Source: Glaciimonas sp. PCH181 (lineage in GTDB: Bacteria > Pseudomonadota > Gammaproteobacteria > Burkholderiales > Burkholderiaceae_D). Taken from it: a DNA stretch of 64,000 bases. The notes beneath the pieces are model-generated. The model had not been told where the DNA came from and did no database searches. It was given only the letters and a program-made list of their open reading frames with translations. The stretch is from contig NZ_PYFP01000001.1 in the NCBI RefSeq assembly GCF_003056055.1, positions 124,001 through 188,000 on the forward strand, in the 5' to 3' direction. A program made the position numbers and the translations under genes. Below are positions 56,925 to 64,000 of this stretch, in pieces. Every line of letters starts with the position of its first letter. Position 1 is the first letter of the stretch.

Positions 56925-57692
56925 ATGCGATTACTGACGATCCCTGGCGATGCAAACCCGCAACTCTCTAAATTAACGGTGAGTCTCGCCACCACGCAGG
57001 AAGAAATACGCGAAGTACAGCGCCTGCGGTATAAGGTTTTTATTGAGGCATTTAGTTTGTCGGCGTTGGTTAACGCGGACGGCCTTGATAGCGATGAGTT
57101 TGACGCATATTGCGATCATCTGATTGTCCGTGACAATAAAACCTTACGCGTGGTGGGAACCTATCGCGTGATGAGTCCGCATGCCGCTCGGCGCATGGGG
57201 ACTTATTACTCCGAAAAAGAATTCGATTTAAGTCGCCTTAACCATTTGCGTGGCTGTATTGCAGAGGCAGGACGTGCTTGCATACACCCGGATTATCGTA
57301 GCGGTAGCGTCATCATGCTTTTGTGGGCAGGGCTGGCCGCATATATGCGCCGCGAACGCTGCGAGTATTTGATGGGCTGCGTCAGCGTGAGTTTGGCAGA
57401 TGGCGGGCACAATGCAGCCGCGCTGTATCACGCATTAAATGACGACAATTTTGCTCCAGCCGAATACCGTGTCACGCCGCACACGCCGTTCCCTGTGTAT
57501 GAACGCGAGGCCGGTCACGTGCCGCAAATGCCGCCATTGCTAAAAGGCTATTTACGCAGCGGTGCCTGGGTATGTGGAGAACCGGCCTGGGACCCTGATT
57601 TCCACTCCGCAGATTTTTTCTTGTTGCTGCCGTTAGCCCGACTGGACAGTCGGTATGCGCGTCATTATCGTAAAGAGATGAGGTCTGTATGA
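56925..57692 (+). CDS. OlsB-type N-acyltransferase (ornithine lipid synthesis)
   Basis: 255-aa GNAT-fold protein of the 'hemolysin-like' OlsB family, which transfers a 3-hydroxyacyl group from ACP to ornithine to form lyso-ornithine lipid. Family features are QRLRYKVFIEAF near residue 35, DAYCDHLIVRDN, VVGTYRVMSP, and EAGRACIHPDYRSGSVIMLLW with the acyl-carrier site. AAGGAC precedes the ATG by 5 nt. An ATG at 56921 is out of frame. The gene is followed by an ATGA overlap with a metallophosphoesterase gene. No OlsA acyltransferase is adjacent, so the second acylation must be encoded elsewhere. Confidence 0.82.
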   Translation: MRLLTIPGDANPQLSKLTVSLATTQEEIREVQRLRYKVFIEAFSLSALVNADGLDSDEFDAYCDHLIVRDNKTLRVVGTYRVMSPHAARRMGTYYSEKEFDLSRLNHLRGCIAEAGRACIHPDYRSGSVIMLLWAGLAAYMRRERCEYLMGCVSVSLADGGHNAAALYHALNDDNFAPAEYRVTPHTPFPVYEREAGHVPQMPPLLKGYLRSGAWVCGEPAWDPDFHSADFFLLLPLARLDSRYARHYRKEMRSV

Positions 57693-58549
57693 AGCCCGCC
57701 GATCACTTTCTGAGTAGAGAGCTTTCCAGAACCGGGACGGCGCTCAAGCGTGAGCCAATCCGTTTTCGCACGATCTGGATTTCTGATGTTCATCTGGGAA
57801 CAACTGGCTGTCAGGCCGCCCGTTTGCTTGAGTTTTTACGGGCGACTGAATCAGAGACGCTCTATCTGGTGGGTGATATTGTCGATGGCTGGCAGCTAAA
57901 GCGGCGCTGGTACTGGGATCAGGTGCATAACAATGTTGTGCAGACGGTGTTGAAGAAAGCGCGTAAAGGAACCGAAGTGATATTCGTTCCCGGTAATCAC
58001 GATGAAGCTGTACGGCAATTCATCGATCTGGACTTTGGCGGCATCAAAATTCGCGACGAGTTGGTCCATACGACCGCCAGAGGAAAACGGTTTCTGGTGC
58101 TGCATGGTGATCGTTTTGACGGTGTGATTGCTTGCGCTAAATGGCTGGCTTATGTCGGTGATAGTTTGTACACCGTGATTTTGAAGTTTAATCAGTGGTT
58201 CAATGGCTGGCGTGCACGGGCGGGTTTACCGTATTGGTCATTGTCGCAATACTTAAAGCTCAAAGTAAAAAATGCGGTGAATTATATTTCTTCGTTTGAA
58301 GATGCATTGGCTGCAGAAGCCGCTAAGCGTGGCTTGGATGGGGTTATTTGCGGCCATATTCACAAGCCGGAAATGCGGAATATCAATGGGATTATCTATT
58401 GCAATGATGGTGATTGGGTAGAGAGTTTATCGGCGTTGGTGGAAGACGCCAGCGGCGCATTGCGATTGGTCACCTGGCAAGAAATAATGGGACATCCCCA
58501 CGCCGTCACTAGCAGCAACGTTGGAGAGTTATGCGAATTGCCATCGTAA
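57689..58549 (+). CDS. PlcP-type metallophosphoesterase (phospholipase C-like; LpxH superfamily)
   Basis: 286-aa calcineurin-like phosphoesterase with the full metal site: DVHLG (Asp33, His35), GDIVDGW (Asp63), GNHDE (Asn103, His104), HGD and GHIHKP. It is of the type often labelled UDP-2,3-diacylglucosamine diphosphatase-like. PlcP proteins of this family cleave phospholipid headgroups to give diacylglycerol when phosphate is scarce. Position between an OlsB gene and a lipid-type glycosyltransferase, behind a Pho-box array, favours PlcP over LpxH. It overlaps olsB by 4 nt and the next gene by 19 nt. Confidence 0.83.
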   Translation: MKPADHFLSRELSRTGTALKREPIRFRTIWISDVHLGTTGCQAARLLEFLRATESETLYLVGDIVDGWQLKRRWYWDQVHNNVVQTVLKKARKGTEVIFVPGNHDEAVRQFIDLDFGGIKIRDELVHTTARGKRFLVLHGDRFDGVIACAKWLAYVGDSLYTVILKFNQWFNGWRARAGLPYWSLSQYLKLKVKNAVNYISSFEDALAAEAAKRGLDGVICGHIHKPEMRNINGIIYCNDGDWVESLSALVEDASGALRLVTWQEIMGHPHAVTSSNVGELCELPS

Positions 58550-59568
58550 CGGATGCTGCGCCGTCTCAAATTAATGGCGTCGTGAATACTTTGCAGGAAA
58601 CCTGCCGTTGCTCACGTAACGATGGCCACGAGGTGCTGTTAATCAGCCCGGATGATGCAGCGACTTTTGCCTGTCCTACTTATCCGGAAATTCGACTGGC
58701 TTATAAACCCTATGCCCGTGTGGCAGCGATGTTGCGCGGGTTCCAGCCGGATTGCATACATATCTCAACCGAGGGGCCGATGGGTTTGGCTGCGCGGCGT
58801 TTTTGTCTGCGTCATCGGATCGGTTTTACTACTGCCTATCACACTCGCTTTCCCGAGTATCTGAGTGCGCGTGCGCTATTGCCGATGGCGCTGACGTATC
58901 GTTGGCTGCGCTGGTTCCATGGCCCATCGAAGTCCGTGATGGTGCCGACCCCGCAGGTATTGCAGACGCTGGCAGCGCGTGGATTTCGGCAACTGGCGTT
59001 ATGGGGAAGGGGCGTGGACACCGTGCGATTTCGTCCCATGGAGCAGGGACGTGCAAATATTACGGGGCCGTTGTATTTGTATGTAGGGAGAATTGCGATT
59101 GAAAAAAATATTGCAGCATTTTTGGAGGCAGAGTTGCCGGGCAGTAAATGGATTATTGGCGATGGCCCCATGCGTGAAGAATTACAGCAACGTTATCCAG
59201 ATGCGCAGTTTTTGGGGAATAAATCACATCAGGAATTAAGTGCTTATTACAACTGTGCAGATGTGCTGGTATTTCCTAGTCATACTGATACTTTTGGCTT
59301 GGTAATGCTGGAGGCAATGGCTTGTGGTGTGCCCGTAGCCGCCTATCCGGTGAGTGGGCCGATTGATGTAGTGGCAGACGGTCGCTCCGGCAGTCTGGAC
59401 CTTGATTTGACGCGCGCCTGTAAAAAGGCGTTGCAACTGGATCGTGAACAAGTCCGGGCACATGCGCTGACCTATTCCTGGGAGGCGGCCACGCAACAAT
59501 TTTTGCAAAGCCTGCATCGCATTGAATGGGCCAATGCGGCGGCGCTGACGCAATCGTCAATCGCCTGA
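58531..59568 (+). CDS. GT4 family glycosyltransferase (Agt-like, diacylglycerol glycosylation)
   Basis: 345-aa GT-B glycosyltransferase. The N-terminal acceptor domain starts RIAIVTDAAPSQINGVVNTL. The C-terminal donor domain has YVGRIAIEKN and the EX7E region SHTDTFGLVMLEAMACGVPVA. GT4 enzymes of this type (Agt) transfer glucose, galactose or glucuronate to diacylglycerol. Its 19-nt overlap with the plcP-like gene means tight coupling, as expected if it uses the diacylglycerol that gene makes. A bidirectional terminator follows at 59655. The sugar donor is not predictable. Confidence 0.85.
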   Translation: MRIAIVTDAAPSQINGVVNTLQETCRCSRNDGHEVLLISPDDAATFACPTYPEIRLAYKPYARVAAMLRGFQPDCIHISTEGPMGLAARRFCLRHRIGFTTAYHTRFPEYLSARALLPMALTYRWLRWFHGPSKSVMVPTPQVLQTLAARGFRQLALWGRGVDTVRFRPMEQGRANITGPLYLYVGRIAIEKNIAAFLEAELPGSKWIIGDGPMREELQQRYPDAQFLGNKSHQELSAYYNCADVLVFPSHTDTFGLVMLEAMACGVPVAAYPVSGPIDVVADGRSGSLDLDLTRACKKALQLDREQVRAHALTYSWEAATQQFLQSLHRIEWANAAALTQSSIA

Positions 59569-59654
59569 CGGTTAGTTTCTAAGGTTTTATCTTTGTATCG
59601 GTCCGCTTAGCAGATATTGCCTTAAAAGCGGATCAGTAATAAATCAATAATAAA

Positions 59655-59680
59655 AAAAGCCTCGCGATGCGAGGCTTTTG
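59655..59680. terminator. Bidirectional intrinsic terminator (agt-like gene / bamD)
   Basis: AAAAGCCTCGC (59655-59665), loop GAT, GCGAGGCTTTT (59669-59679). A rich tracts upstream and T tracts downstream let it work for the plus-strand lipid operon and the minus-strand bamD, whose stop is 13 nt away. Confidence 0.9.
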
Positions 59681-59692
59681 TCATTAGGCGTC

Positions 59693-60505
59693 TTAGGTAG
59701 GGTTTGTTTCCCAGATTTTCCACCAAGTACGTTTTTTAGCGGGGCCACCTTTGTAATAAACACTATTCGGGTAGTTTTTTTGCAGAACGCGTGCTGCATC
59801 GTCCCGTAATTCTTTCATACCCAACGCATCATAAGAGCGCACCATGATGTATAGAGCTTCTTCGACGGCAGGCGCGTCGCGATATTCCTGAACGGCACTT
59901 TGTGCCCTTGTTGCAGCAGCGATATAAGCACCACGGCGGAAATAATAGTTCGCTACGTGGACATCATATTGCGCCATCGCATTGACTAGATATTTCATGC
60001 GAACCAGCGAATCTGGTGCATAAGTACTGTCCGGGAAGCGCTGAACAACTTGCTTGAAGGCGTCAAAAGCATCGCGGGCGGCCTTTGGATCGCGTTCAGA
60101 AGCGTCTTCTTTCGACAGAAAATCGAATATGCTGACCTTGTCATTGAAGTTGACCAGACCACGAAGGTAGTACATATAGTCTACGTTTGGATGATTTGGA
60201 TGCAATTTAATGAAGCGATCGATAGATGCAAGCGCCTCAGGTTGCTCACCTTGACGATAATGCGCATAGGCAATATCCATCTGTGCTTGCTGGGCGTAGG
60301 TACCGAATGGATAGCGTGATTCAAGCTTCTCAAATAATGAAATTGCCTTATCGTAACCACCACTACTCATTTCATCCTTGGCCTCCGAGTATAATTTGGG
60401 CGCAGACCAGTTTGCGGTTTCATCGACCTTGTCGGGCAATAGGCCACATGCCGATAATGAGAGAGCGAATGCGACAGCAGCTAGTGTGGAGAGTTTTTTT
60501 TGCAT
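59693..60505 (-). CDS. bamD: Outer-membrane assembly lipoprotein BamD
   Basis: 270-aa lipoprotein of the BAM complex that inserts outer-membrane barrels. The lipobox LSAC (in SLSACGLL, about residues 18-25) gives a lipid-anchored Cys. Five TPR-like repeats follow, with GGYDKAISLFEKLESRYPFG and FIKLHPNHPNVDYMYYLRGL. The start is ATG 60505 rather than a TTG four codons earlier. Divergent from rluD, the common arrangement, with a -10 TATAAT on its strand at 60546-60541. Confidence 0.95.
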   Translation of the reverse strand: MQKKLSTLAAVAFALSLSACGLLPDKVDETANWSAPKLYSEAKDEMSSGGYDKAISLFEKLESRYPFGTYAQQAQMDIAYAHYRQGEQPEALASIDRFIKLHPNHPNVDYMYYLRGLVNFNDKVSIFDFLSKEDASERDPKAARDAFDAFKQVVQRFPDSTYAPDSLVRMKYLVNAMAQYDVHVANYYFRRGAYIAAATRAQSAVQEYRDAPAVEEALYIMVRSYDALGMKELRDDAARVLQKNYPNSVYYKGGPAKKRTWWKIWETNPT

Positions 60506-60540
60506 GGTGGTTCGCAAGAATGCGTGTAAACAATTGATTG

Positions 60541-60569
60541 ATTATAGCCGATGGGACTTGCAGTGACGT
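60541..60569 (-). promoter_or_regulatory. Possible bamD promoter
   Basis: On the minus strand, TATAAT (60546-60541) is preceded after 17 bp by ACGTCA (60569-60564), a weak -35. It gives a leader of about 30 nt. The -35 lies within the first codons of rluD. Confidence 0.4.
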
Positions 60570-61594
60570 CATTTACAAAGCCAAATTTGGCTGAAAACCC
60601 TACGGAAACAGAATTTGAAGCCGATATCGATGATAGCGAAGAAATTGAGGTAGCGGTAAATAGCGCTGCCCCAATTGTGCTGGAATTGACGCCGGAGGTG
60701 TGCGGAACCCGACTCGACAAGGTAATTTCGAGTCAAATTCCCCAATATTCCCGTAGTCGCATCCAGCAATGGATGGAAGCGGGGCACGTTAGCGTCGATG
60801 GCAAGGTTGCCACGACTAAAATGATTGCCTTTGGCGATGAGACGGTGATTGTCTTGCCGCAACCAGCGCCGGATGAACACGCGTACACGCCGGAATCCAT
60901 GGCGCTTGCAGTGGTGTATGAGGATGACGATATTATCGTCATCGATAAACCGGCCGGATTGGTGGTGCATCCTGCCGCCGGTAACTGGTCGGGAACGCTG
61001 TTAAACGGTCTGCTATTTCGCTGGCCTGAGTTGGGTGGCGTGCCACGGGCCGGAATTGTTCATCGATTGGATAAAGATACTAGCGGGTTGATGGTGGTGG
61101 CGAAGACGTTAGAGTCGCAGACTGATCTGGTCCGCCAACTGGCTGCGCGGACCGTGCAGCGGCAATACTTGGCGCTGGTGTGGGGTACGCCACAACTAAA
61201 CGGGACGATCGATGCTGCGATGGCGCGTCATCCACGCGATCGGATCAAGATGGCCGTATCAGAAAGTCTGACTGCTAAAACAGCGGTGACACATTATGAG
61301 CGGTTGCAAAGCGGCGTATTGGATGGCCGTCCGGTAAGTCTGATGCGTTGTCGCCTGGAAACTGGCCGAACCCATCAAATTCGCGTGCATATGTTGTCGA
61401 TTGGTTTCGCTTTGGTGGGGGATACGTTATACGGCAAGCAGCATCTGATGCCAGCGTTTCCGCGCCAGGCTTTGCAGGCGACACGTCTGGGCTTGCAGCA
61501 TCCATCGACCGGTGAACATTGTGAGTGGTTCACACCGCTGCCGCCGGACTTTGCCGACTTGATCACACGTGCCGGTATTTCTGCGCCAGAGTAA
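60551..61594 (+). CDS. rluD: Ribosomal large subunit pseudouridine synthase D
   Basis: 347-aa pseudouridine synthase that modifies U1911, U1915 and U1917 of 23S rRNA helix 69. The N-terminal acidic extension (about 45 residues) is followed by an S4 RNA-binding domain (TRLDKVISSQIPQYSRSRIQQWMEAG) and the catalytic domain with HRLDKDTSGLMVVAKT, whose Asp is the nucleophile. TGRTHQIRVHM is intact. Divergent from bamD; a terminator follows and pgeF starts after it. Confidence 0.95.
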   Translation: MGLAVTSFTKPNLAENPTETEFEADIDDSEEIEVAVNSAAPIVLELTPEVCGTRLDKVISSQIPQYSRSRIQQWMEAGHVSVDGKVATTKMIAFGDETVIVLPQPAPDEHAYTPESMALAVVYEDDDIIVIDKPAGLVVHPAAGNWSGTLLNGLLFRWPELGGVPRAGIVHRLDKDTSGLMVVAKTLESQTDLVRQLAARTVQRQYLALVWGTPQLNGTIDAAMARHPRDRIKMAVSESLTAKTAVTHYERLQSGVLDGRPVSLMRCRLETGRTHQIRVHMLSIGFALVGDTLYGKQHLMPAFPRQALQATRLGLQHPSTGEHCEWFTPLPPDFADLITRAGISAPE

Positions 61595-61602
61595 ATTTTT
61601 GT

Positions 61603-61633
61603 AAGGACACAATATTTTCTTGTGTCCTTTTTT
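61603..61633 (+). terminator. Intrinsic terminator after rluD
   Basis: AAGGACACAA (61603-61612), 7-nt loop, TTGTGTCCTT (61620-61629), T run to 61633: a perfect 10-bp stem. It also argues against any pgeF start before 61633. Confidence 0.92.
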
Positions 61634-61666
61634 CTAGGCTCTGCAAATTCCCGAGAAGACTTATTT

Positions 61667-62446
61667 ATGAATCTTATTATTCCCGACTGGATCGACGCAC
61701 CTTCTCATGTCGGTGCTTTGGTAACTACCCGACAAGGCGGTGTTAGTCAGTCTCCTTACGATGATGGAAGCGGCGGCAGTGGCCTAAATCTCGGTGCGCA
61801 CGTGGGTGACGCGCTCTCAGACGTAGAGCGCAACAGGGCGTTGTTGTTGCCATTTGTACCGACTGCGCCAATATGGATGACCCAGGTGCACGGCATTAAT
61901 GTTGTAGATGCTGCTGCTGTGGAGAGCGGGGTTGAGGCGGATGCTGCAATCTCAACTCAGTCGGGAGTCGTTTGTGTGGTGCAGACCGCAGATTGTTTGC
62001 CGGTATTGTTTTGCGATGTGGATGGTCGGGTAGTTGGCGCTGCGCACGCCGGTTGGCGTGGTTTAGTCGGCGGTGTACTGGAAAGTACGGTCGCTCGCAT
62101 GCGTGACGCAGGGGCTGGAGAGATTATGGCGTGGCTTGGCCCTGCTATCGGTTCGCAACAATTTGAGGTGGGCACTGACGTGTTGACCGCGTTCATGGCT
62201 GCTGCGCGGGCGCGGCAAGCATCGGAAGATATTCTGCAACAAACTGAGTCCGCATTTGTGCCGATTGCTGCGCGCTCAGGCAAATATCTGGCGGATATCT
62301 ACAGCCTGGCGCGGATCGCGTTACAAGAGGCTGGCGTGCAGCGCGTTTATGGTGGCGGTTTTTGTACCGTCAGCGATCAGCGGTTTTATTCTTTCCGACG
62401 CCAGCAGGTGACCGGTCGGATGGCTTCATTGATCTGGCTAAAATAA
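61667..62446 (+). CDS. pgeF: Polyphenol oxidase family / peptidoglycan editing factor PgeF
   Basis: 259-aa YfiH/PgeF (DUF152) protein, which removes mis-incorporated amino acids such as L-Ser from peptidoglycan precursors and has multicopper-like oxidase activity in some members. Signature parts are TTRQGGVSQSPYD, the Cys-His pair in TADCLPVLF and GAAHAGWRGLVGG, and WLGPAIGSQQFEVG. The start ATG 61667 lies after the rluD terminator; upstream ATGs at 61622 would sit inside that hairpin. rluD-pgeF adjacency is conserved in proteobacteria. Confidence 0.92.
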   Translation: MNLIIPDWIDAPSHVGALVTTRQGGVSQSPYDDGSGGSGLNLGAHVGDALSDVERNRALLLPFVPTAPIWMTQVHGINVVDAAAVESGVEADAAISTQSGVVCVVQTADCLPVLFCDVDGRVVGAAHAGWRGLVGGVLESTVARMRDAGAGEIMAWLGPAIGSQQFEVGTDVLTAFMAAARARQASEDILQQTESAFVPIAARSGKYLADIYSLARIALQEAGVQRVYGGGFCTVSDQRFYSFRRQQVTGRMASLIWLK

Positions 62447-62459
62447 TAACTTTCAGCTA

Positions 62460-62795
62460 TTATTTTTCAGCTATGCTGTCAGATGTTTGTTCCGTTTTTT
62501 TTGTAGCGGAATGGTGATCCGGATCATTCGTTTCGGGATTTTCTACTTGGCCTGCTTCGGCCTGGTTAAGCATCCTTCTACGTTGTTCAGCTCTTTGTCG
62601 ATTTCTCTTGCGTTGCGGTGTGCCGATCAGGTATAAAACAATTGTCAAAGGAAACACGCCGTACAGCAGGAATGTCATGACTCCGGCAGTAGCCGTTTGT
62701 TCGGTGATTGCCATCATAAAGACGACGTAAATCCAGGCGATGGCGACAATATACATATATAAAAATAGACTTTTAGACGATTCAGCATAGACCAT
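62460..62795 (-). CDS. Small two-helix membrane protein, divergent from phaC
   Basis: 111-aa protein, no function assigned. Two membrane segments (about residues 8-28 and 34-56) are followed by a basic stretch RKRNRQRAEQRRR and a polar tail. The frame is open to an ATG at 62867, which would add 24 residues and overlap the first 24 nt of phaC on the other strand. The ATG at 62795 directly before the first helix is preferred. Its end is 13 nt from the end of convergent pgeF. Confidence 0.65.
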   Translation of the reverse strand: MVYAESSKSLFLYMYIVAIAWIYVVFMMAITEQTATAGVMTFLLYGVFPLTIVLYLIGTPQRKRNRQRAEQRRRMLNQAEAGQVENPETNDPDHHSATKKTEQTSDSIAEK

Positions 62796-62843
62796 CACAG
62801 CCCAGCACAGACCAGCACCATACGCGAAATCAACGGTACCCGC

Positions 62844-64000
62844 ATGAATACTCCCAAATTTCCTCATTTCGACCCCGCATCGTTATCGCAAGCGTCACAG
62901 CAAATGTTGGAGCAGTTTTCTAAAAATTTGCCGCTAAATTTTCCAAGTAATTTTCCAGCGGACATGGCGCAGATGGGCGATCCCAATAAGTGGTTGTCGT
63001 GGTTTCAGCCTCCTGGCGCAGCATCGTTCGGCGCTGCTGGCATTCCGGATGGCGCTTTGAATGACCTTGGTATCAAGCTTGAACCGGCAATACTGCAAAA
63101 ATTACAAACCGAATACACAGAGAAACTTACCGCATTGTGGCAAGACGCATTGGCGGCTCGCACGCCAGCGCTCGCGGATAAACGTTTTAATGGGGCGGCG
63201 TGGCTGGCTAATCCGATGCACGCATTTAATGCTGCCGTGTATTTGCTGAATGGTCACTATTTGACCGCGCTGGTCGATGCAGTCGATGCGCCAGCAAAAA
63301 CCAGGCGCAAAATTGGCTTTGCGATACAGCAAATGGTTGACGCTATGTCGCCTAGCAATTTCCTGGCAACCAACCCGGTTGCGCAGCAATTGGTTGTCGA
63401 TACCAAGGGTGAGAGCTTAACCCGCGGGATGACGCACTTGCTTGCCGATATGCAAAAACGCAAAATATCTCAGACTGATGAGGGTGCGTTTGAAATTGGT
63501 AAAGATGTTGCCACGACCGCAGGTGCGGTGGTTTTCGAGAATGCTTTATTTCAATTAATACAGTACACGCCGTTGACCAAGACTGTGCATCAGCGGCCTT
63601 TGCTGATCGTGCCGCCATGTATCAATAAGTTTTACATCATGGATTTGCAACCGCAAAATTCGCTGGTGCGGTATGCCGTCGAACAAGGCAATACGGTGTT
63701 TTTGATTTCCTGGAGCAATGCGGATGAGTCGCTCGCGAAAACAACTTGGGATCAATACATCGAAGAGGGCGCCGTAAAGGCCCTGCACGTTGCGCAAGAA
63801 ATTTCAGGTCAGGATAAAGTCAACGCATTGGGCTTTTGTGTTGGCGGTACGATATTGTCATCGGCGCTGGCGGTCATGTATGCACGCGGTGAAAAGCCGG
63901 TTGCCAGTCTGACCCTGTTGACAGCATTACTTGATTTCACCGATACCGGCGTTCTCGACGTTTATATCGATGATGCACAAATCAAGATGCGTGAGAAAGC
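62844..64000 (+). CDS. phaC: Class I poly(3-hydroxyalkanoate) synthase (5' part, continues past window)
   Basis: Polymerises 3-hydroxyacyl-CoA into PHA storage granules. The first 385 or so residues are visible, open to the right edge. The N-terminal region has NPMHAFNAAVYLLNGHYL and VDAMSPSNFLATNP, typical of class I PhaC. The alpha/beta-hydrolase core starts near PLLIVPPCINKFYIMDL. The lipase-like box GFCVGGT carries the nucleophile Cys332 (codon 63837-63839). Catalytic Asp and His lie beyond the edge. Start ATG 62844; no phaA or phaB is visible. Confidence 0.95.
   Translation, partial: MNTPKFPHFDPASLSQASQQMLEQFSKNLPLNFPSNFPADMAQMGDPNKWLSWFQPPGAASFGAAGIPDGALNDLGIKLEPAILQKLQTEYTEKLTALWQDALAARTPALADKRFNGAAWLANPMHAFNAAVYLLNGHYLTALVDAVDAPAKTRRKIGFAIQQMVDAMSPSNFLATNPVAQQLVVDTKGESLTRGMTHLLADMQKRKISQTDEGAFEIGKDVATTAGAVVFENALFQLIQYTPLTKTVHQRPLLIVPPCINKFYIMDLQPQNSLVRYAVEQGNTVFLISWSNADESLAKTTWDQYIEEGAVKALHVAQEISGQDKVNALGFCVGGTILSSALAVMYARGEKPVASLTLLTALLDFTDTGVLDVYIDDAQIKMREK

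Noticed and set aside
1..64000. Mobile elements, prophage, CRISPR arrays or toxin-antitoxin genes
   Set aside because: No transposase, integrase, spaced repeat array or toxin-antitoxin pair is visible; gene content is chromosomal core throughout.

Overview
The window is a gene-dense, housekeeping-rich piece of a betaproteobacterial chromosome. The order tig-clpP-clpX-lon-hupB-tRNA-Val-tRNA-Asp-ppiD, the hopanoid set hpnCDE, a class I PHA synthase and the protein sequences themselves point to Burkholderiales. Oxalobacteraceae is most likely (a Glaciimonas, Collimonas or Herbaspirillum relative); the moderate GC content fits Glaciimonas better than the GC-rich genera, but the genus is inference. 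I see no insertion sequence, prophage, integron, CRISPR array, rRNA or replication origin.

Layout. 1-5.8 kb: the 3' part of clpB, a membrane diguanylate cyclase, rraA and small alpha/beta-barrel, thioesterase and GNAT genes. 5.8-7.9 kb (minus): an NRDE-family protein, a DUF4936 protein and ygfZ. 8-13.4 kb: mltG-tmk-holB-pilZ-GNAT-tatD-ankyrin protein. 13.6-14.7 kb: an outer-membrane barrel protein built from two copies of one unit. 14.9-20.4 kb: a caa3-like alternative cytochrome oxidase cluster. 20.4-27 kb (minus): lldD, a siderophore-interacting flavoreductase with a His-rich PadR regulator and a perfect 28-bp operator-like palindrome, then hpnE, hpnD and hpnC. 27.2-37.6 kb: tRNA-Leu, creA-like gene, trigger factor, ClpP, ClpX, Lon, HU, tRNA-Val, tRNA-Asp and PpiD, separated by strong intrinsic terminators. 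37.7-44.8 kb: tesA and ybbA back to back, a small coiled-coil membrane protein, a LysR regulator, a thioredoxin-like protein, and the overlapping set tsaB-rimI-udg-DUF1853. 44.8-51 kb: lplT, alr, radA and the glutathione-dependent formaldehyde pair adhC-fghA. 51.3-56.7 kb: a TonB-dependent receptor, an APH-type kinase and a PnuC-type permease (a likely vitamin or nucleoside salvage locus), then dinB. 56.8-59.6 kb: three 11-bp-spaced Pho-box half-sites in front of an overlapping operon of an OlsB-type N-acyltransferase, a PlcP-type metallophosphoesterase and a GT4 glycosyltransferase. 59.7-64 kb: bamD, rluD, pgeF, a small membrane protein and the start of phaC.

The most notable system is the 56.8-59.6 kb operon. 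It reads as a self-contained phosphate-starvation lipid-remodelling module: phospholipid breakdown to diacylglycerol, glycosylation of the diacylglycerol, and phosphorus-free ornithine lipid, under a visible PhoB-type control region. Next are the PadR/flavoreductase pair with its palindrome, the receptor-kinase-permease salvage locus, and the duplicated outer-membrane barrel.
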